Origin: Heliocybe sulcata
Taxonomy: Eukaryota; Basidiomycota; Agaricomycetes; Gloeophyllales; Gloeophyllaceae
NCBI GenBank assembly: GCA_004369045.1
Contig: ML213534.1
Span: 1-40,351 of the forward strand
Direction of reading: 5' to 3'
Length of the DNA: 40,351 bases
Shown: in pieces, positions 11,130 to 23,789 of the stretch
Position numbering within the stretch: the stretch's first letter is position 1
Layout of the letters: every line of letters begins with the position of its first letter
The notes under the pieces: generated by a model
Seen by the model: the letters and a program-made list of their open reading frames with translations, nothing else
The model's database searches: none
What the model was told of the DNA's origin: nothing
Program-made: the position numbers and the translations under genes

Positions 11130-13011
11130 CTGAGAATAGTGGCAGTGAAAAGGAAAGACCGTCACATCCTGAGCGCATCTGTTCAGTCAGAAGACTATCG
11201 GATCTGTCTCAAACGTCCGGTCAGCCGAGATTATACAAATAAATATAGCACAGCTCACTCTCTCTGGATTTCTGATATGGATGCCTTTCGTTTTGACAAC
11301 AATAGACAAGCCGAGCATGGCAGATTCGGGGTGCTCTTCGGAAGGCCGGTGCCGCATAACAGAAATACCATATATCGCTCGAGCATCTCTCATCCCATCA
11401 GCTTCCATTTCTCAATGTTTCTGAGATGGATCAAGAGGAATCCTGAGTATGCTTACCGCAGTGCAGGTACAGTACGTACGCAACAACGTTGCGTATTCCC
11501 TTATATACCGGGTCGACCACTGCGCGGTACCTTGGCACTATGCAGCAGTGCAGCGCTCGCCAACATCTCTGACGACTGTCGAAGACCGTAAGACGTGGGT
11601 TCAACAGTTATTCTCCAAGAGCTGACGGCTAGAATATATTGAATGATCTCGCCTACAAAGCGCTGTCACGACCATCCTGCTAGCATTAGCATCCATTTCC
11701 CAAGTCTTTCGGGAGACTTGAGAGAGGGATACTTGTACTAGCACCGCACGGGGGCAATCAGGGACTTAGCAGATCTAATGACAATGAGTGATCTCAGGAA
11801 TTTCGGGTTGTGGTGTGTCGTACGTATTAGGTAGCAGTCGGATGTCCTCCAGTTCGCAGTATTGGCATTTTGTGCAGCTTGCTCGCGGAAATGTGTCCAC
11901 ACAGTAGTACTGAATAGGAGCGGTAACACCACAAGACTGTGACGTGTGACAGCCAAGCTTCGACGCAGCACAATATTGATGGTGAGCGCTGAGCATCGGC
12001 ACTTCCCGCGCGCGCGATGCTAACTCTGAACGCGATGCTAACTCTGAACGTGGAACATCGGATCACCGCCCATATCATATACTTGCTATCCTGGGGTAAT
12101 GGTCTCGCTTGGATTGCGGCCAGCAACGGCTTGGATAAAGTTAACTCAAAGACTGTAAGTCCTAACTTTGCTATCGGCTGGCGCGGGTCGGAACGTGAAG
12201 CGCTGAGAGATACCGTATTGACGATCGAAGCGATACTGCCTTCTAAGTATTGTGTACGGAAGCATGGTTGAATCTCGGAGCCGAAAAACATGTACGCTTC
12301 CTTCCTGTCGCACCCTTGTGGTCAGTCAGTATATGCACGGCCGAAGGCTCGACAGAGGCTGTCCGGTCCCTGGGTTGAGGTCAAGGGTTAATTACCGTCA
12401 TTCACAGGCACTGCCCAACTTTGGTCCGTGGCCTCTGTATCCGTCCACGAGGGACGATCTGGGAGCATCTCTAGAATATCCCATGCCCACAGGCAGGCGA
12501 CGAACCAGGTGTAAGTCCCTGATGCCGGGCAGTTGCGTGCCCATTTCTGTCCACCAGTGTCTGCGTGCCATCGTGGTCAGGACATGGGTACCTAGGTATG
12601 TGATGCATTCATGATCTGAGGCGATCGAAGCTGCGGTCATTCTAGAGTGACCGGATGCTTCGAAGGTATGGAATCCATATGTGATGTAGGAACGCACGCT
12701 CCGCACCCCTGTTTCATGAGAAGATTTCAATCAGGGTGGTTCTAGATCAGTGTGAAAGCTTCACAGCGACCGAGTGAAGGTGTGCCAGGGCTCGCGCTGG
12801 TGACCAAGATGACATAGGGAAGATCAATCCGAACCGATCAGAACAGCATGAAGCGGTACAGATGCATGCATGGTAGTGTTCCATATATCAATTCATTTGG
12901 TATCATCATTAGTAATTGATTTTTCGGCATATAGGCTTTTCCTAAATTACCGTCTCCGGTAGAACAAGACATCTTTCACTCTACCCTTGCCCCTGCACCC
13001 TCATACCACCC
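11130..13011. other. Intergenic, no gene recognised
   Basis: This stretch holds several open frames, for example 11139-11591 (+) and 12252-12730 on both strands. None has family motifs, an ATG in a sensible context and matching splice sites. A perfect 18-bp tandem duplication lies at 12013-12048. The last 150 bases are the promoter and leader of the second transporter. Confidence 0.5.
12013..12048 (+). repeat. 18-bp perfect tandem duplication
   Basis: The unit CGCGATGCTAACTCTGAA occurs at 12013-12030 and 12031-12048 without mismatch. It follows a short CG run and is probably a replication-slippage product. Confidence 0.8.
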
Positions 13012-14974
13012 ATGGCTGACGCTGTACTTACACCAGTGAAGGACGAGTCTATAGAGGCTCCCCAAGATGTTACTCCTATCGTCTCTGGCCCTGACGGACA
13101 TGGGGACAGTACGGGCGAGAAAGGATCCATCTCCTTTCCTGAAGGTGGACTCACAGCTTGGCTTACTGTTCTTGGAGGGTGGGTAGCCTGAATAGCTCCT
13201 TATAAACTGACTCTAACCAGTACTAAGGTCCATGGTCCTTTTTTGCACTATCGGGGCAGTTCAGTCATTTGGTGTCTACCAAGACTACTATACGGTCAGC
13301 ATTTTCATTGGATGATTGGTCTTTACTCACAGCTTAGTAGCGGGTCAGCTTGGATGAGCACCCACCTTCAGACGTCAGCTGGATTGGTGCACTGCAAGTT
13401 TGCCTCCTCTTTACCATGGGTTTGCCGGCAGGGAAGCTATTTGATGAGGGTTATTTCCATGTTCTCCTTGCCTTGGGCTCTCTGATCTACCTTGTCTCGT
13501 GAGTTGTGCTCCCTCCTTCTCAATAGTATGGTCTAATGCTAGAATCTTACTAGGCTCTTTATGCTATCATTGGCCAAGCCACACCACTACTATCAGAATA
13601 TTCTTGCTCAAGGGGTGGGCATGGGCATAGGAATGGGACTCATCTTCCTTCCCTCCCTATCAATTGCTTCTCACTACTTCAGAAGAAAGCGGTCTTTAGC
13701 TATTGGATTTGTGATTGCAGGTATGTGCTACATAATCATATACCAGACATAGGTTTCCTATCTGTAGTGCAGGTTCTTCCATTGGTGGTGTTATTTTTCC
13801 TATCTTGCAGAACCACTTGTTCTATAGCTCAGCAGGGTTTCCTTGGGGTGTCAGGTGAGACTGAGCAGTACTGGTGATTATTGTTCTAATCAAGTGGTCC
13901 AGAGCGGCTGGTTTCATCTGCCTGTTTCTCCTTGGAAGTGCAAATCTCCTCATGAAGACTAGGCTGCCTACAAGAAAACAACGAGGCCCTAATAATATCC
14001 AGCCTGATGTTGCAGCGATCATGAGGGATGTGCCATATCTAGTATGTGTTGCTGGGTAAGGATCTCCCAGATTGTTCTGTGTAATTGCTCATCTGCTTTG
14101 GCAGAGCCTTCTTTGTCTTCTGGGGTCTTTTCTTTCCTTGTAAGCTTGGACCTCAGTGTTTGAGATGCTGGTGCCTCATTTAGCTTCATTACAGTCTTCT
14201 ACTTACAGCTATATGCTGTCTTGCATGGTGTTCCTTCCAATATTGCCAACTATGCTGTAGGTGTCTCTGAGACAATCAAAAAGCAGCTAACCTGATGGTT
14301 TTGTTCCAGCTGTCTATCCTAAACTCAGCTGCATTGTTTGGGCGAACTTTGCCCAATTTTGCCGGTGATATATATGGGCCATTCAATGGTTGTCTCACTC
14401 GCCATCTTTGCATTATAAAGCCTTACGATGTCTTTGATAGTGGCTATACCAATGACATTTATTGCAGGTGGCCTCATCTTTGCTCTCTTTGGTGCCACTT
14501 CAACAGGTGGCATGGTTGTTTTTGCACTCTTGTATGGGTTTTTCTCTGGAGGATGTATGTCTAACAATGAGCTGGTATGCATGGATACAAATACTGACAC
14601 ATCCACTCAGTCATCTCACTCATTGCACCCATTGCGGCATCCTTTGCCACCAACCTAGGTGAAGTCGGGTATGTGGCAAAGCACTTGTGCTCCATTCGGT
14701 CATCTCACATGCCATACAGTGTCAGGATAGGTATACTGTGCTTCTTCGTTGGCTTTGCTGTCTTGACCGGGAATCCAATTGCCGGGGCTTTGTTACGTCC
14801 ACCCCATTATAGTTGGTACCGGCCCATCCTATTTGCTGCGGTACGTAGTCAAGTGACAGTTGCTGGATCCGATGGCCTGACTTCTATTGATAGATTGTTG
14901 TGCTGTTTGGTTCTTTCCTGCTGTTTATTTCTCGGGCTATGGTCGCAAGAAAGAAGGGAATACAGAGACTCTAG
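13012..14974 (+). CDS. MFS transporter, monocarboxylate-transporter (MCT)-like (second copy)
   Basis: This is a paralogue of the gene at 1746 with the same domain order, about 440 residues in about a dozen exons. It starts MADAVLTPVKDESIEAPQD and enters the membrane at PEGGLTAWLTVLGG. The landmarks are FGVYQDYYT, VSWIGALQVCLLFTMG, LPAGKLFDEGYF, MGIGMGLIFLPSLS, the loop HYFRRKRSLAIG, GSSIGGVIFPI, LNSAALFGRTLPNFAG, FALLYGFFSGG and GNPIAGALL. The end is SRAMVARKKGIQRL and TAG. Every join I tried keeps the frame. It shares the LPAGKLFDEG and GRTLPN blocks with the first copy but has diverged widely elsewhere, and its codons look more A/T-ending. It is probably a plasma-membrane carrier of small organic acids; the substrate is unknown. 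Confidence 0.9.
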
Positions 14975-15784
14975 CCCTCGTACAAGTACTAGTACCTACT
15001 GCTTGCAACTTATGTTAGCTAGGCTAACTACTATGTGATTAAGGACATTTCCTGGGGATCCAGCCCAGGGACTTTCTTTGTACTTCATAATTTCGACTTC
15101 TGGGCGCTTGTTGCTGTATAGCGGCCATACCTCTGGCGGATAGGAAATGCGACCTGTCAAGCTGTGGCATGCTCGTACATTGACCGACTGTGATACATGA
15201 TCAAATATCTCCTATGACTTCATGACCTCATCGCCTGCTGTCTCGAATGGCGGAGCTGACGGTGCCAAGATGCTCATTCCCATCGCTCTCACCATACTCC
15301 CGTGAGATGTACGCGAAGAGGGACCGGTGAAGTGTTAGCGAAAACCTTGAAGCCGAGCAGAGTATCAGGGACCAAGACCATGGGCCGTTGTCGAGGGTGT
15401 TACTGAGCATCAAGTTGTGGACTGCATGCCCGTGATACACTCAAATTTTTTCATATGTTCATCAGGTGGTCAAGGTGAGAAGCACCAGTCGAAATATCGT
15501 CGTGGTCCCCCGGGCCACTAGGCCTACAAAGTGACCGGGGCTGTATATAGTGTTGGCCAAAATTCGGAACGGGAATCAGCGTGAATACCCGCTGGGAGGG
15601 TAAAGGGAAGGAGTTCCCGAGCCACTTCAACGGAGATGGCCATATGACTTGCTCTCAGTCTTGCCAGATGCTGGACTATGGTTCCATCGCGAAAGGCATA
15701 TGATTATCGCCATTTGTACCGTACCTCCGAACTGTCCATACTGCTATTCGGTACCGGAAATGGTTACATGACATGTTACTCACA
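14975..15784. other. Convergent intergenic region
   Basis: This gap lies between the 3' end of the second transporter (+) and the 3' end of the DUF6533 gene (-). The minus-strand open frame at 15228-15440 is unrecognised and lacks supporting exons. I see nothing else here. Confidence 0.5.
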
Positions 15785-17161
15785 TTACTCCTCCACACTA
15801 TCATCCATCGGATTCACGTCCACGCACCCGGTTCCCGGCAGAGACGTCATCGGAATAAACGATTCTCCGATGCTATACTTCATAGCTTCCATCCTTAGGA
15901 TAAGTCTACTGGTCGTCAAGATGGTCATGGGCCATACAGAACTGGAATGGGATTAGCAAGAGTCACTTTTTTGCCTGGCCACTTACAAGGAGAGGAGCAG
16001 ATTATACGAGACCTTGTGACGGGAATCTCAAATTAGCACGTTAGACATGGCAACGATCCAGGAATACGAACGTCTGGTAGCCCGCTAGCTGTCATATTGG
16101 CCACACGAAGCCCTGTAAAAGCGGTCGAAGATCAGAGGTGGCGGTTTAGCTATGGACATGGACCGTACAGAATAGGGCCTGCGATACGAGTGAGGAGAGA
16201 GGGTTGATAAAGGTGACTGACAACGTACGGCGAAGAAGAAGACCCCGTCTCTGTAGAGACCAGACATAAGGGGGCTCTCAGCTCTACGCGGCCTCTCCGC
16301 CGCATTTATGACGCTAAGAGCGAAAATGTAGACATCAAACGCAATCTGGCCAGCCCATTAGATATATTTTGAGTCCACAGTTGTATATTTGAACCGTACC
16401 TGACATCCCCAGACCGCCGGAAGGTACCTTGCTCTAGCTGAAAGAGCACAGATATGAAAGTCCTCCGCATCGTAAGACATTGAAGCTGTAGGAAGAAGCT
16501 CAACTACACAACCTTTCTCCCTCTCAAGAATATGCAGTGCGACGCACAGTGCATCTCTCTAACAGCCAGCACGCCGAAACACGTGGAGGCACCAAAGCAT
16601 ACAGCAAATCCGGCCACCAAGGCTCTGAGAATTTGCCGCCTGTGATCCCAAAGGGTATAAATGCGTGCTATGACCACATCTTCGCCTTTCTTAAGTATAG
16701 ATACGAGTGAAAAGAATGGAATGCCTACAGTTTGCTAAGGCCACCGAGACGAGGCTGATAGCCCCTATCGCACTTATCCAATTCCGACAACTTGTTGGTT
16801 CCTTTTAGTCAATGGCATTGAAGAATACTGAGCAAAGCTCACAACTATAGTATGATCAATCACTATGCTGTCCGGATAGATAATTATACGACATACCCGG
16901 TCCGATAAATGAGACGAGAAACCACTCGTTGCTGAGCCTATCGTCAGCAGAAGGCACGGCTGAGAGAGGGGTTGAAATATTACCCTGAACAGCAAGAAGG
17001 AGAGATGCGAGGACCCCGTAACGTAGGCCAATGAACGCGACTCTCAAGAATGTCAGTTCCCTCCTCCATATCAGGGCCAGCTCGCTATCTAGCGTTAACA
17101 CATGGTCCCATAAGAGGACCGCGAGACCCGCGGCTGCTGCTCGCTCAGAAAGTGTCAGCAT
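15785..17161 (-). CDS. DUF6533 membrane protein
   Basis: This is a multi-helix membrane protein of the DUF6533 family, which is widespread in Agaricomycetes and of unknown function. From 17161 the minus strand reads MLTLSERAAAAGL and LLWDHVLTLDSELALIW, then FIGLRYGVLASLLLAVQ, the defining N-terminal domain. Downstream exons give DVVIARIYTLWDHRRQILRAL (helix plus the family R-x-Y-x-L-W/Y-x-R/H loop, around 16650), ARYLPAVWGCQ, IAFDVYIFALSVINA, LMSGLYRDGVFFFAV, LRVANM and finally VWPMTILTTSRLILRME with a stop at 15785. The order matches the family from end to end. The true start may lie in a further upstream exon, and two internal joins are unresolved. The SDR gene follows upstream on the same strand. 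Confidence 0.75.
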
Positions 17162-17907
17162 GCGAGTGAGCTGTGCAACACACCTGTGACGTATCTAGTC
17201 CCGACCACGCCCGGGATCTCAGCACTGATGTCTGAACCTGAAGACATCCTGTACTAGTCGGATTGTACGATGGGCGTGCAGCTGAGGTTCGACTATTGCA
17301 CACGTGTATTATACCATACCATTGTGCAGCAGTGCTATGAGGATGTCTTCGTGATGCATCGTGATCCACCTTGAAAGATGTGCCACATTCGAAGCACCTG
17401 CTCACCAGATGGCAAGGGCGCGTCGTTGATGTCTGACATGTACAGCTTCAAGGCGTCACTGTGGTGCCACTTACTCGGGTCATCATGCATCATGATCATA
17501 CAGAACTGGTGTAATGTCAAACGTGAGGGCTTTGCCAGAGCCCTGTGCACGCACAAGCGGTTGAAATGAGGATGCGCTCGGCGGACTCGGAGTCGCAAAC
17601 TGAACGCGCGATGGCCTACAGCGCGCCCGGTGTCTCTCTGGATCTCGATGGACTGCAACTGCCTGCATCTGAAAGCTGGCCGCCGAGGAAGTATGTTGAA
17701 GATGGCCGTGCATCATATCCCTTGTTCGGACCTCGAGAGACCGAGAGACAGAGTCCGATGCTATGGATCGTTCCGCGCTCATCGATTCATCATTAGACGT
17801 AACACATCACGGGTCACATGAGTGGCCGGCTGTCTCCATTGCATCATGCATACTGCTGTTTCTCATACATGCATTGACCGGATATCCCCAAACTAAATCG
17901 ATCCTAT
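17162..17907. other. Intergenic, nothing recognised
   Basis: This is the promoter side of the DUF6533 gene and the 3' side of the reductase. Overlapping open frames on both strands (for example 17483-17782 on the minus strand) are Ser/Arg-rich and motif-free. Confidence 0.45.
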
Positions 17908-19467
17908 TCATAGCACTCTCTGCCTCAAACTGATCAAGGAGTCCCTCGCTGTCTCACTCAAGCTCCTGAAGGTAATGCCAAGGACTGCCCTCGCCTTCTC
18001 CGCGCTACGCAGAGAAGGGCAAATACTCTTTACCGCCCCGGGATTGCCGACAGGGATATCTTCAAGGGCAGGCGGCGATCCCTCTCCCAGCGCGTCATCT
18101 GCGAACGTATCGAAGATTTGTAGAATGATCGCATACCAGGAACATACTCACATAGATTTTGGAAACTGTATGCACCTGGTGACGCTCAACATCGGAAGGC
18201 TAATGGATGCAGAAAGACAGGGACAAACCTGCGGACAGTATAAACCTTTCTCCGCCAGCTGCCTCGCATTTGAACGCAAGCACAACTGCCCTGGCAACGT
18301 CTCGGACATCGACAAAATCACAGACATAATCATTCAACTTGGATATATCTCGGGGCGTCTTCACATGGCTGACGAAGATCTTGCTAGATCCGTTCAAATC
18401 GTCGAATGACTTGAACTAAAGCAAGATGAATAATACAGCTCAATGTAAGTCTGATGGAGCGTTCACCTCATGAATAACCGGCTACCATCACCATGGATAC
18501 ATGTCAACCCACAGAAAAGGCACAATAATGATGAAAACTGACGCCATAGGTCTGTACCGTGCGGGCTTAGCAGGGTTCGTCCAGAACGAGCGGCATGACC
18601 TACCCAAGCAGGAAGCAAGGAGACAACATCCCAATTTACCGTGGCTGCTGTGCTCGCAGCGTACTGGAAGAGGGCTTGCTCGGCGAGGACCTTGCTAGCT
18701 GCATACTTTGTAGCGCCGTCGGCTTCGGCCCCCTTCTCTCGCACAACCTCGACCGCTTTCTCATTCCAGTCGTTCTAAGAGGGAATGTCAGCATTCGGAC
18801 TTGATATTTGCGGACTAGAGAACCTCTGTGTAGACGTAATCCTTTTGATCTTTACCGAGGAGAGCAGAGGTCGAAGAGATATATATCACTCGTTTCACCG
18901 ATGCGCTATTGCAATCGTGTGTTGGACATGCGTGTCGGACATGCAGGCATCGACTGGACTCACCCGGACGCCTCGATACTCTTGAGGAGCCCAGTCGTTC
19001 CGGCTACCGCAGGCCCGATAATGGCTGGAGGGCGCTCAGCACAGATCAGCGCACAGATATATGGCCCTTACCTTCTGGATCGGCAATTGAGTGAGACGCG
19101 ATAGCCGCCTGGAGGGTTATCAAGATGAGGATTGTTCGACGCGGCATGCAAGGTCCACGTACAACATGAACGACGCCGTCGACTCCTTTCACAACTTCGC
19201 CATGGGCATCCGGCTGTTAGAATCGTCACTTTCGCATGGTCGAAGTGCATAGTGTTGACCTCCCTTCGCGAGATCCGGGACAACGACGGTCTCGAACTTC
19301 TCGCCGTATGATCCAAATAATTTGTGGAGATATGCACCCTTCTCCGGGGACCTGACAGTCCCGCGAACCAGGTAACCGCTCTCCAACAAAGTCTTGCAAA
19401 CCCAAGAGCCGATGAAACCGGACGAGCCAGTGACAAGAATCAACGACGGAGAGCTCGTGGTAGGCAT
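17908..19467 (-). CDS. NAD(P)-dependent reductase, cinnamoyl-CoA/dihydroflavonol reductase-like extended SDR
   Basis: This is a cytosolic reductase of the extended short-chain dehydrogenase family, which reduces aldehydes or ketones with NADPH. From the ATG at 19467 it reads MPTTSSPSLILVTGSSGFIG (TGxxGxxG Rossmann motif) and then GTVRSPEKGAYLHKLFG. Later exons give VVKGVDGVVHV|AAIASHSIADPE, GPAVAGTTGLLKSIEASG, VKRVIYISSTSA (catalytic Ser region) and TKYAASKVLAEQAL with the catalytic Tyr-x3-Lys. They continue with DFVDVRDVARAVVLAF, AAGGERFILSAG and the C-terminal SAEKARAVLGITFRSLSET. Two points are uncertain. The first intron must use an acceptor at AAG (not the nearer CAG) to hold frame, and the stretch after LLPAW, where the family has a short conserved loop, is not clearly visible. 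I judge it probably functional. It shares strand and direction with the P450 655 bases upstream. Confidence 0.8.
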
Positions 19468-20122
19468 TGATGGCGATAGTTACAATCGCAAGGACGCGTC
19501 TAGCGGCTACAATACGACCATAGGACCTTATTATAGACGTTAGCTTCAGCTATGTGAGGACGAGGTGCATGAACATTTGCCTGCGAACCTACTACCCCGG
19601 AAATCCGATTGTCTATCGTGTACCAGTACATTGGCAATCAGGATTCGAATTCGCATCTGGTCCTGTGAACGTTCGGCGGCTCGGAGATCCAGGGGTGTGA
19701 AGATCCCTATGCTCTTCTGATTCGCAGCAGTGCCCTACTTTAAGGTTATAGTCCATGGTCCACATTTTTAGGTTGAAATCTATGTCGTGTATGCAATTAC
19801 AGGACTGACCGCCTGGATAGCCGCTTTCCGTTAAATCCGAAGATAATTGCGTCCCTGTAGCCGGGCGCCTGCGGAATGTATGGTGGGCTATTCGAGGAAC
19901 AAAAGGCGAACAGCTCACGCGCTCACAAATATTCGCATATGGCCGACGGCGGAAATGGCCGGCATCCCGGTCTGCTGCGACTCTTAAATCCGGCATGCTC
20001 CCAGAATTGATGTGTGTTGGTGGCTATCATGCTAAAATACATATATATAGCAGAGGCTTGAGCGTTCGTGGTCCACAGGTTCTGGGAAGAATAACCAAGG
20101 AAAGAATTCAGATACACAGGCG
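19468..20122. other. Gap between reductase and P450
   Basis: Both neighbours run on the minus strand, so this holds the reductase promoter and the P450 3' end. The minus-strand open frame at 19613-19996 shows no motif. Nothing else is supported. Confidence 0.5.
19528..19535 (-). promoter_or_regulatory. Possible TATA box of the reductase gene
   Basis: Read on the minus strand this is TATAATAA, about 61 bases upstream of the ATG at 19467. Confidence 0.4.
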
Positions 20123-22084
20123 TCACTCCTTGAAATCCGTGCGCTCTTTAACCAGTACCGACAATGGATAACGGAAGATAGTAGTCCTGAAATTGACGAC
20201 GCCATCTAGAAAGGCTGCCTGATCGAATCCGGGTGCCGGACTAAGATCGAAGGTAAGCAGCAACCTGGCTGCGAGTACTCGTAGTTCCTGGATAGCAACA
20301 GCCCGGCCAAGGCATCCGAAGGGCCCTGTTAGCAGTCAACTGAGTCATTCGAGAGACTGGAGAGAATTCTGACGCTCACCGTACGAGAAAGACATGAGAG
20401 CCGCGCGATTCGTGTGCCAGCCAGCGTCAGAAGCGCCTGGGAGCCACCTTTCTGGTCTGAAAGCTTGCGGGTCCGGCGAGAAATTCTCTTCGGATGTATG
20501 TTGCTGGTGCGGCGGCACGCCTACTATGGTACCCTCGGGGACGTACGTGCCTTCAATGAGCAGCCCGCCTTTCGGGACTACACGGGGCAGTCCTGGCAGT
20601 GGCGAACCGAGACGGAGGCTCTCATAGACGACTGCTTCGAGATACGGTAGCTTCTCAAGCAGCTCGTCGAACAGAGGTTGATCCGAGTCCATGAAAACAC
20701 CGTCGAGTTCTTCCACTAGCGCCTTGTACGCATGAGGATGGCAGACCAAAAAATATAACATGAACGCCGCTATTCCGCTTGTCGTATCGGAGCCTGAACC
20801 ACAAACACGTATGAGCTGGACATAATCACCACGCGGGGGTGGGGACGTACCTGCGACAATGGCAAGTACAGAGTCCATAGCTAGGTCACGATCAGTGAGC
20901 TCACCGCTGTGGAGCTGCAAGACAAGCACAGCCGTCATCGATACGAGTTCCCGTGCTCCTCAAGCAAAATACGTACTAAGTGCCCGGCAAGATCCTCCTG
21001 TATTTCTGACGTCTTTCTGGAAAGGATAAGCCGCCTTGCATGATTTTCGAGGCGTTTGAAGCCCTCCGTCACCGGTAGATGCCACAGAATGTCAAAGAGC
21101 GACGGGACTTCTCCCAACCTGAGACAACGTCAACACATGCAATGCGTATTCATGGTAGAATGGCATACACTTCGAATATTGTGGTGCCCACTTGACCACA
21201 TCGGACAAGGTCTTGGGTGTCCCCGTTCGCCATGAGCTCCTGACGTACTATCAGTGATACGCTGGCCACCATGACAAGACATGAGACATACGAGGTTCGT
21301 GGAACCTCCGAAAGTAATATCTCCCTGGTAGAGTCAGAGACGTGGCAGAACAAACAAAAGGAGTGTGGCACCATCACATCATACGACCAATGTTGAATGC
21401 ATTCGAGTAGATTGACAACACCTTGGCTGTCCTTACGGCGTCTAATAGTGGCTACTAGTTGCATAGTGCGGCGTTCGACAGCAGTCTTGTAGAGCTTGAG
21501 CCTAAGTGCTCGATCAAGCCGTGCATCAACCATGGGAGACAACAGAGAAGCGTACATCCTAGGCGTAAAAGCATTTGACCATATTTTCCGTCGTTCTCGG
21601 TGCTTCTCCCTGCTCTGCATGAAGAACAGACCACCTTTGCCGACAGTCTTGGCCATGTATGCAGAGCTCTTGTCCATTGCGAGTGCATCAGCGTAGAGTC
21701 TGCCGACTGCCGCGTGAGAGTTGACAGAGATCGTGCCTGGGCCTGTAACTTCAGGTGAGCAGAGCAGCTACGATGCGTTAGCTAGGTTACTTTACCTGTA
21801 CGAACTATCTTCCCGTATCTCCGGTGCAGTTCACCCAATATCACATGACGTTTCCCCGAATATACAATATACGCCAGCCTCAAGCTGGTGATTTTATTAA
21901 TAATAGGGCCTGGTATTTTCGCCAGAGGATGGAAGGGTGATAGGCGATAGCCGAAAATGCTCAGGACTAGACAGAGGTTGAATATGAGGAGACGATAAAT
22001 GGCCGCCAGCATACGGCCTCCAGGAATACTATGCTCATTGGACTGGAAGTAACCAAGGACCAGGAGAGCCAGTTCCAAGAACAA
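20123..22084 (-). CDS. Cytochrome P450 monooxygenase
   Basis: This is a membrane-anchored P450 of the basidiomycete type. It inserts oxygen into an organic substrate using electrons from a reductase not encoded here. Reading down the minus strand: a hydrophobic stretch, YRLSPFHPLAKIPGP (proline hinge) and GELHRRYGKIVRTG. Then come HRERRKIWSNAFTP (helix C, WxxxR type), CIQHWSYDVM|GDITFGGSTN and the I-helix oxygen motif VLAIVAG|SDTTSG. These are followed by VVYESLRL (ExxR), FRPERWLPG (PERF-type) and FSYG|PFGCLGRAVA carrying the heme Cys. The heme motif has Phe where most P450s have Arg. The stop is at 20123. All joins keep frame, so it looks intact. The position given as start (22084) is only where the recognisable frame opens and has no ATG; the true first exon or exons lie further upstream, possibly near 22.2-22.5 kb. 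It is likely co-regulated with the reductase next door. Confidence 0.88.
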
Positions 22085-23789
22085 AGCTAACTCCCCTCGG
22101 ATGGGATAGTTATGGATGGAGAATGCCAGAAGCTAGAGACGGACAGCTCATAAATCTCTGAGAGTAAGTAATTGAGACCCAATGCTCACCAGTCCCCAGA
22201 AGCCCCAGATCTGTGCGGAAGACATGGAAAAATGGTGCACGAAGTACTATGCTATAAGATTCAAATAATCAGAGTCAGACACGCTCTTCCGGTGATAATA
22301 TCCCAAAGGACGCCGATGGCCTTGATAAGGGCGTACCTTGAAATGCCCAGAGGCACTACCGTGTGCCACAAACATATTCCCAGCCAAATTCGCTACATTA
22401 CTAATGAGGAGGCAGTGAATGATGGACGTCTGCAATAAGTTCACCGAACGATCGATCAAGGCCATTGATGTGTACGGACACCAGGTTCCATCTGTGAGAG
22501 TTCGACAATCTGATGTAGGCGCCGCTGATGTAGGAATCATTGATATAAGGGCGGAAGTTCGTTCATGTTCATCACCTTCCTGTGAGCAGAAACTTCATCA
22601 GAAAAAGAGACTAAGCGGAGAAAGCTTATCGCCGCTCAGTAGCAAGATGCAACGTACCTGTGCATTACAACAGAGATATACAGCATGATCCTAACTTCGC
22701 GGTACTACGGTAGGACGGATAGATACGCGAGCTCAATGATACAATCTTTCCGGCATAACTTTGATTAACTGCGAGCGCAGAAAAAGACATTACCACCGCC
22801 AACAGGCGTCAACCCAGAGTCACCGTATAGATGCTAGCCTAAGAAAGTAGTAGCCTAAGAAAGTAGCCACAACGAGCAGCACGGCAACGAGTAGCAGAGA
22901 GCACCGCAGTGACCGCTGCGTCACGCTGCAGCACGTGGGCGTCACAAGGCGCGGCTTTATTTGCACCTACGATATTGTCCGCGGATATCGATGATGCAGC
23001 GAGGTCCACTACCACTCGGAATAGTGAGACTCCCCCGTGGATTGGCCTGACCGAACACCGCATTGATCATGCATCACTTATGAGTTCCGCACAGCTTCAG
23101 AAAGCACTAAGGAGTTCAGCGTCCACCTGTGAGTTCTTTTTGTCAGCTCTGTCTCGGCCTCCCTCGGGCTATAGTTACTGCATCCTCCCATATGGGCGCG
23201 ATGCCATGTTGCACGTTACGGGAATATATCGGAACTCTCTCTTGGATGTCTGTTTGAAGGGCGTGGTAGGGCGCAGGCGAGCGATGCCGAGGCCAACTCA
23301 TACTCAGATGCGGTGTCATTATCTCGGAGGTCATCAGGTCATGGACATGATGCTTGGGAAACGGTGAGTAAGGGATTTGATGAAACATGAAAACCCGGGA
23401 TGGCCGTACCAGGACCCCTGGTAGAAGGCATCTGGGAGAGAGGATGGATTAACCGGACACGAACTGGTGCTACCGACGTGACTCTTCCATTCTACAATTG
23501 AGGGCGTCGTTGAGGCACGGACCAACCCACGGTGAGCACTGATCACGGCTAATGATGAAGACTGACTCATCCAAGGATCAGATGCGCGGTGTCCTCTCCG
23601 AGGTAACCTGGTAATCAGACACCGGTCAGATGAGGCCGCGTATGCACCAATCTGATCCTTGTGGACATACTTAGGGTGGCGAATTAGACCAAGTTTCGTC
23701 CATGGAATGTTCAATGAAATTGTGACATCACTGTCAGCCGGTCAATGAAATGTGTACTTCCGCTATACTCTGCTCTCGTATAGGTGCTA
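22085..23789. other. Upstream region shared by the P450 (-) and acyl-CoA oxidase (+)
   Basis: This divergent interval must hold the P450 5' exon or exons and both promoters. A minus-strand exon-like piece (about 22465 to 22340, starting MALIDRSVNLLQ and ending at a good GTACGC donor) could be P450 leader or a fragment of another membrane protein. A 152-codon plus frame at 22909-23367 starts at GTG and has no motif, so I do not call it. A 16-bp tandem repeat lies at 22835-22866. Confidence 0.4.
22835..22866 (+). repeat. 16-bp perfect tandem duplication
   Basis: The unit TAGCCTAAGAAAGTAG occurs at 22835-22850 and 22851-22866 without mismatch, in the divergent promoter interval. Confidence 0.8.

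Noticed and set aside
11139-11591. 150-codon plus-strand frame after the YCII gene
   Set aside because: It opens with GTG just downstream of the YCII stop and is Arg/Ser-rich without a family signature.
12252-12730. Overlapping open frames on both strands
   Set aside because: There is mutual overlap, no motif and no sensible start or splice context.
17975-18409. 144-codon plus-strand frame
   Set aside because: It is the antisense of the reductase 3' exons, whose minus-strand reading carries family motifs.
22909-23367. 152-codon plus-strand frame
   Set aside because: It starts at GTG, has no recognisable domain, and sits in a divergent promoter region.
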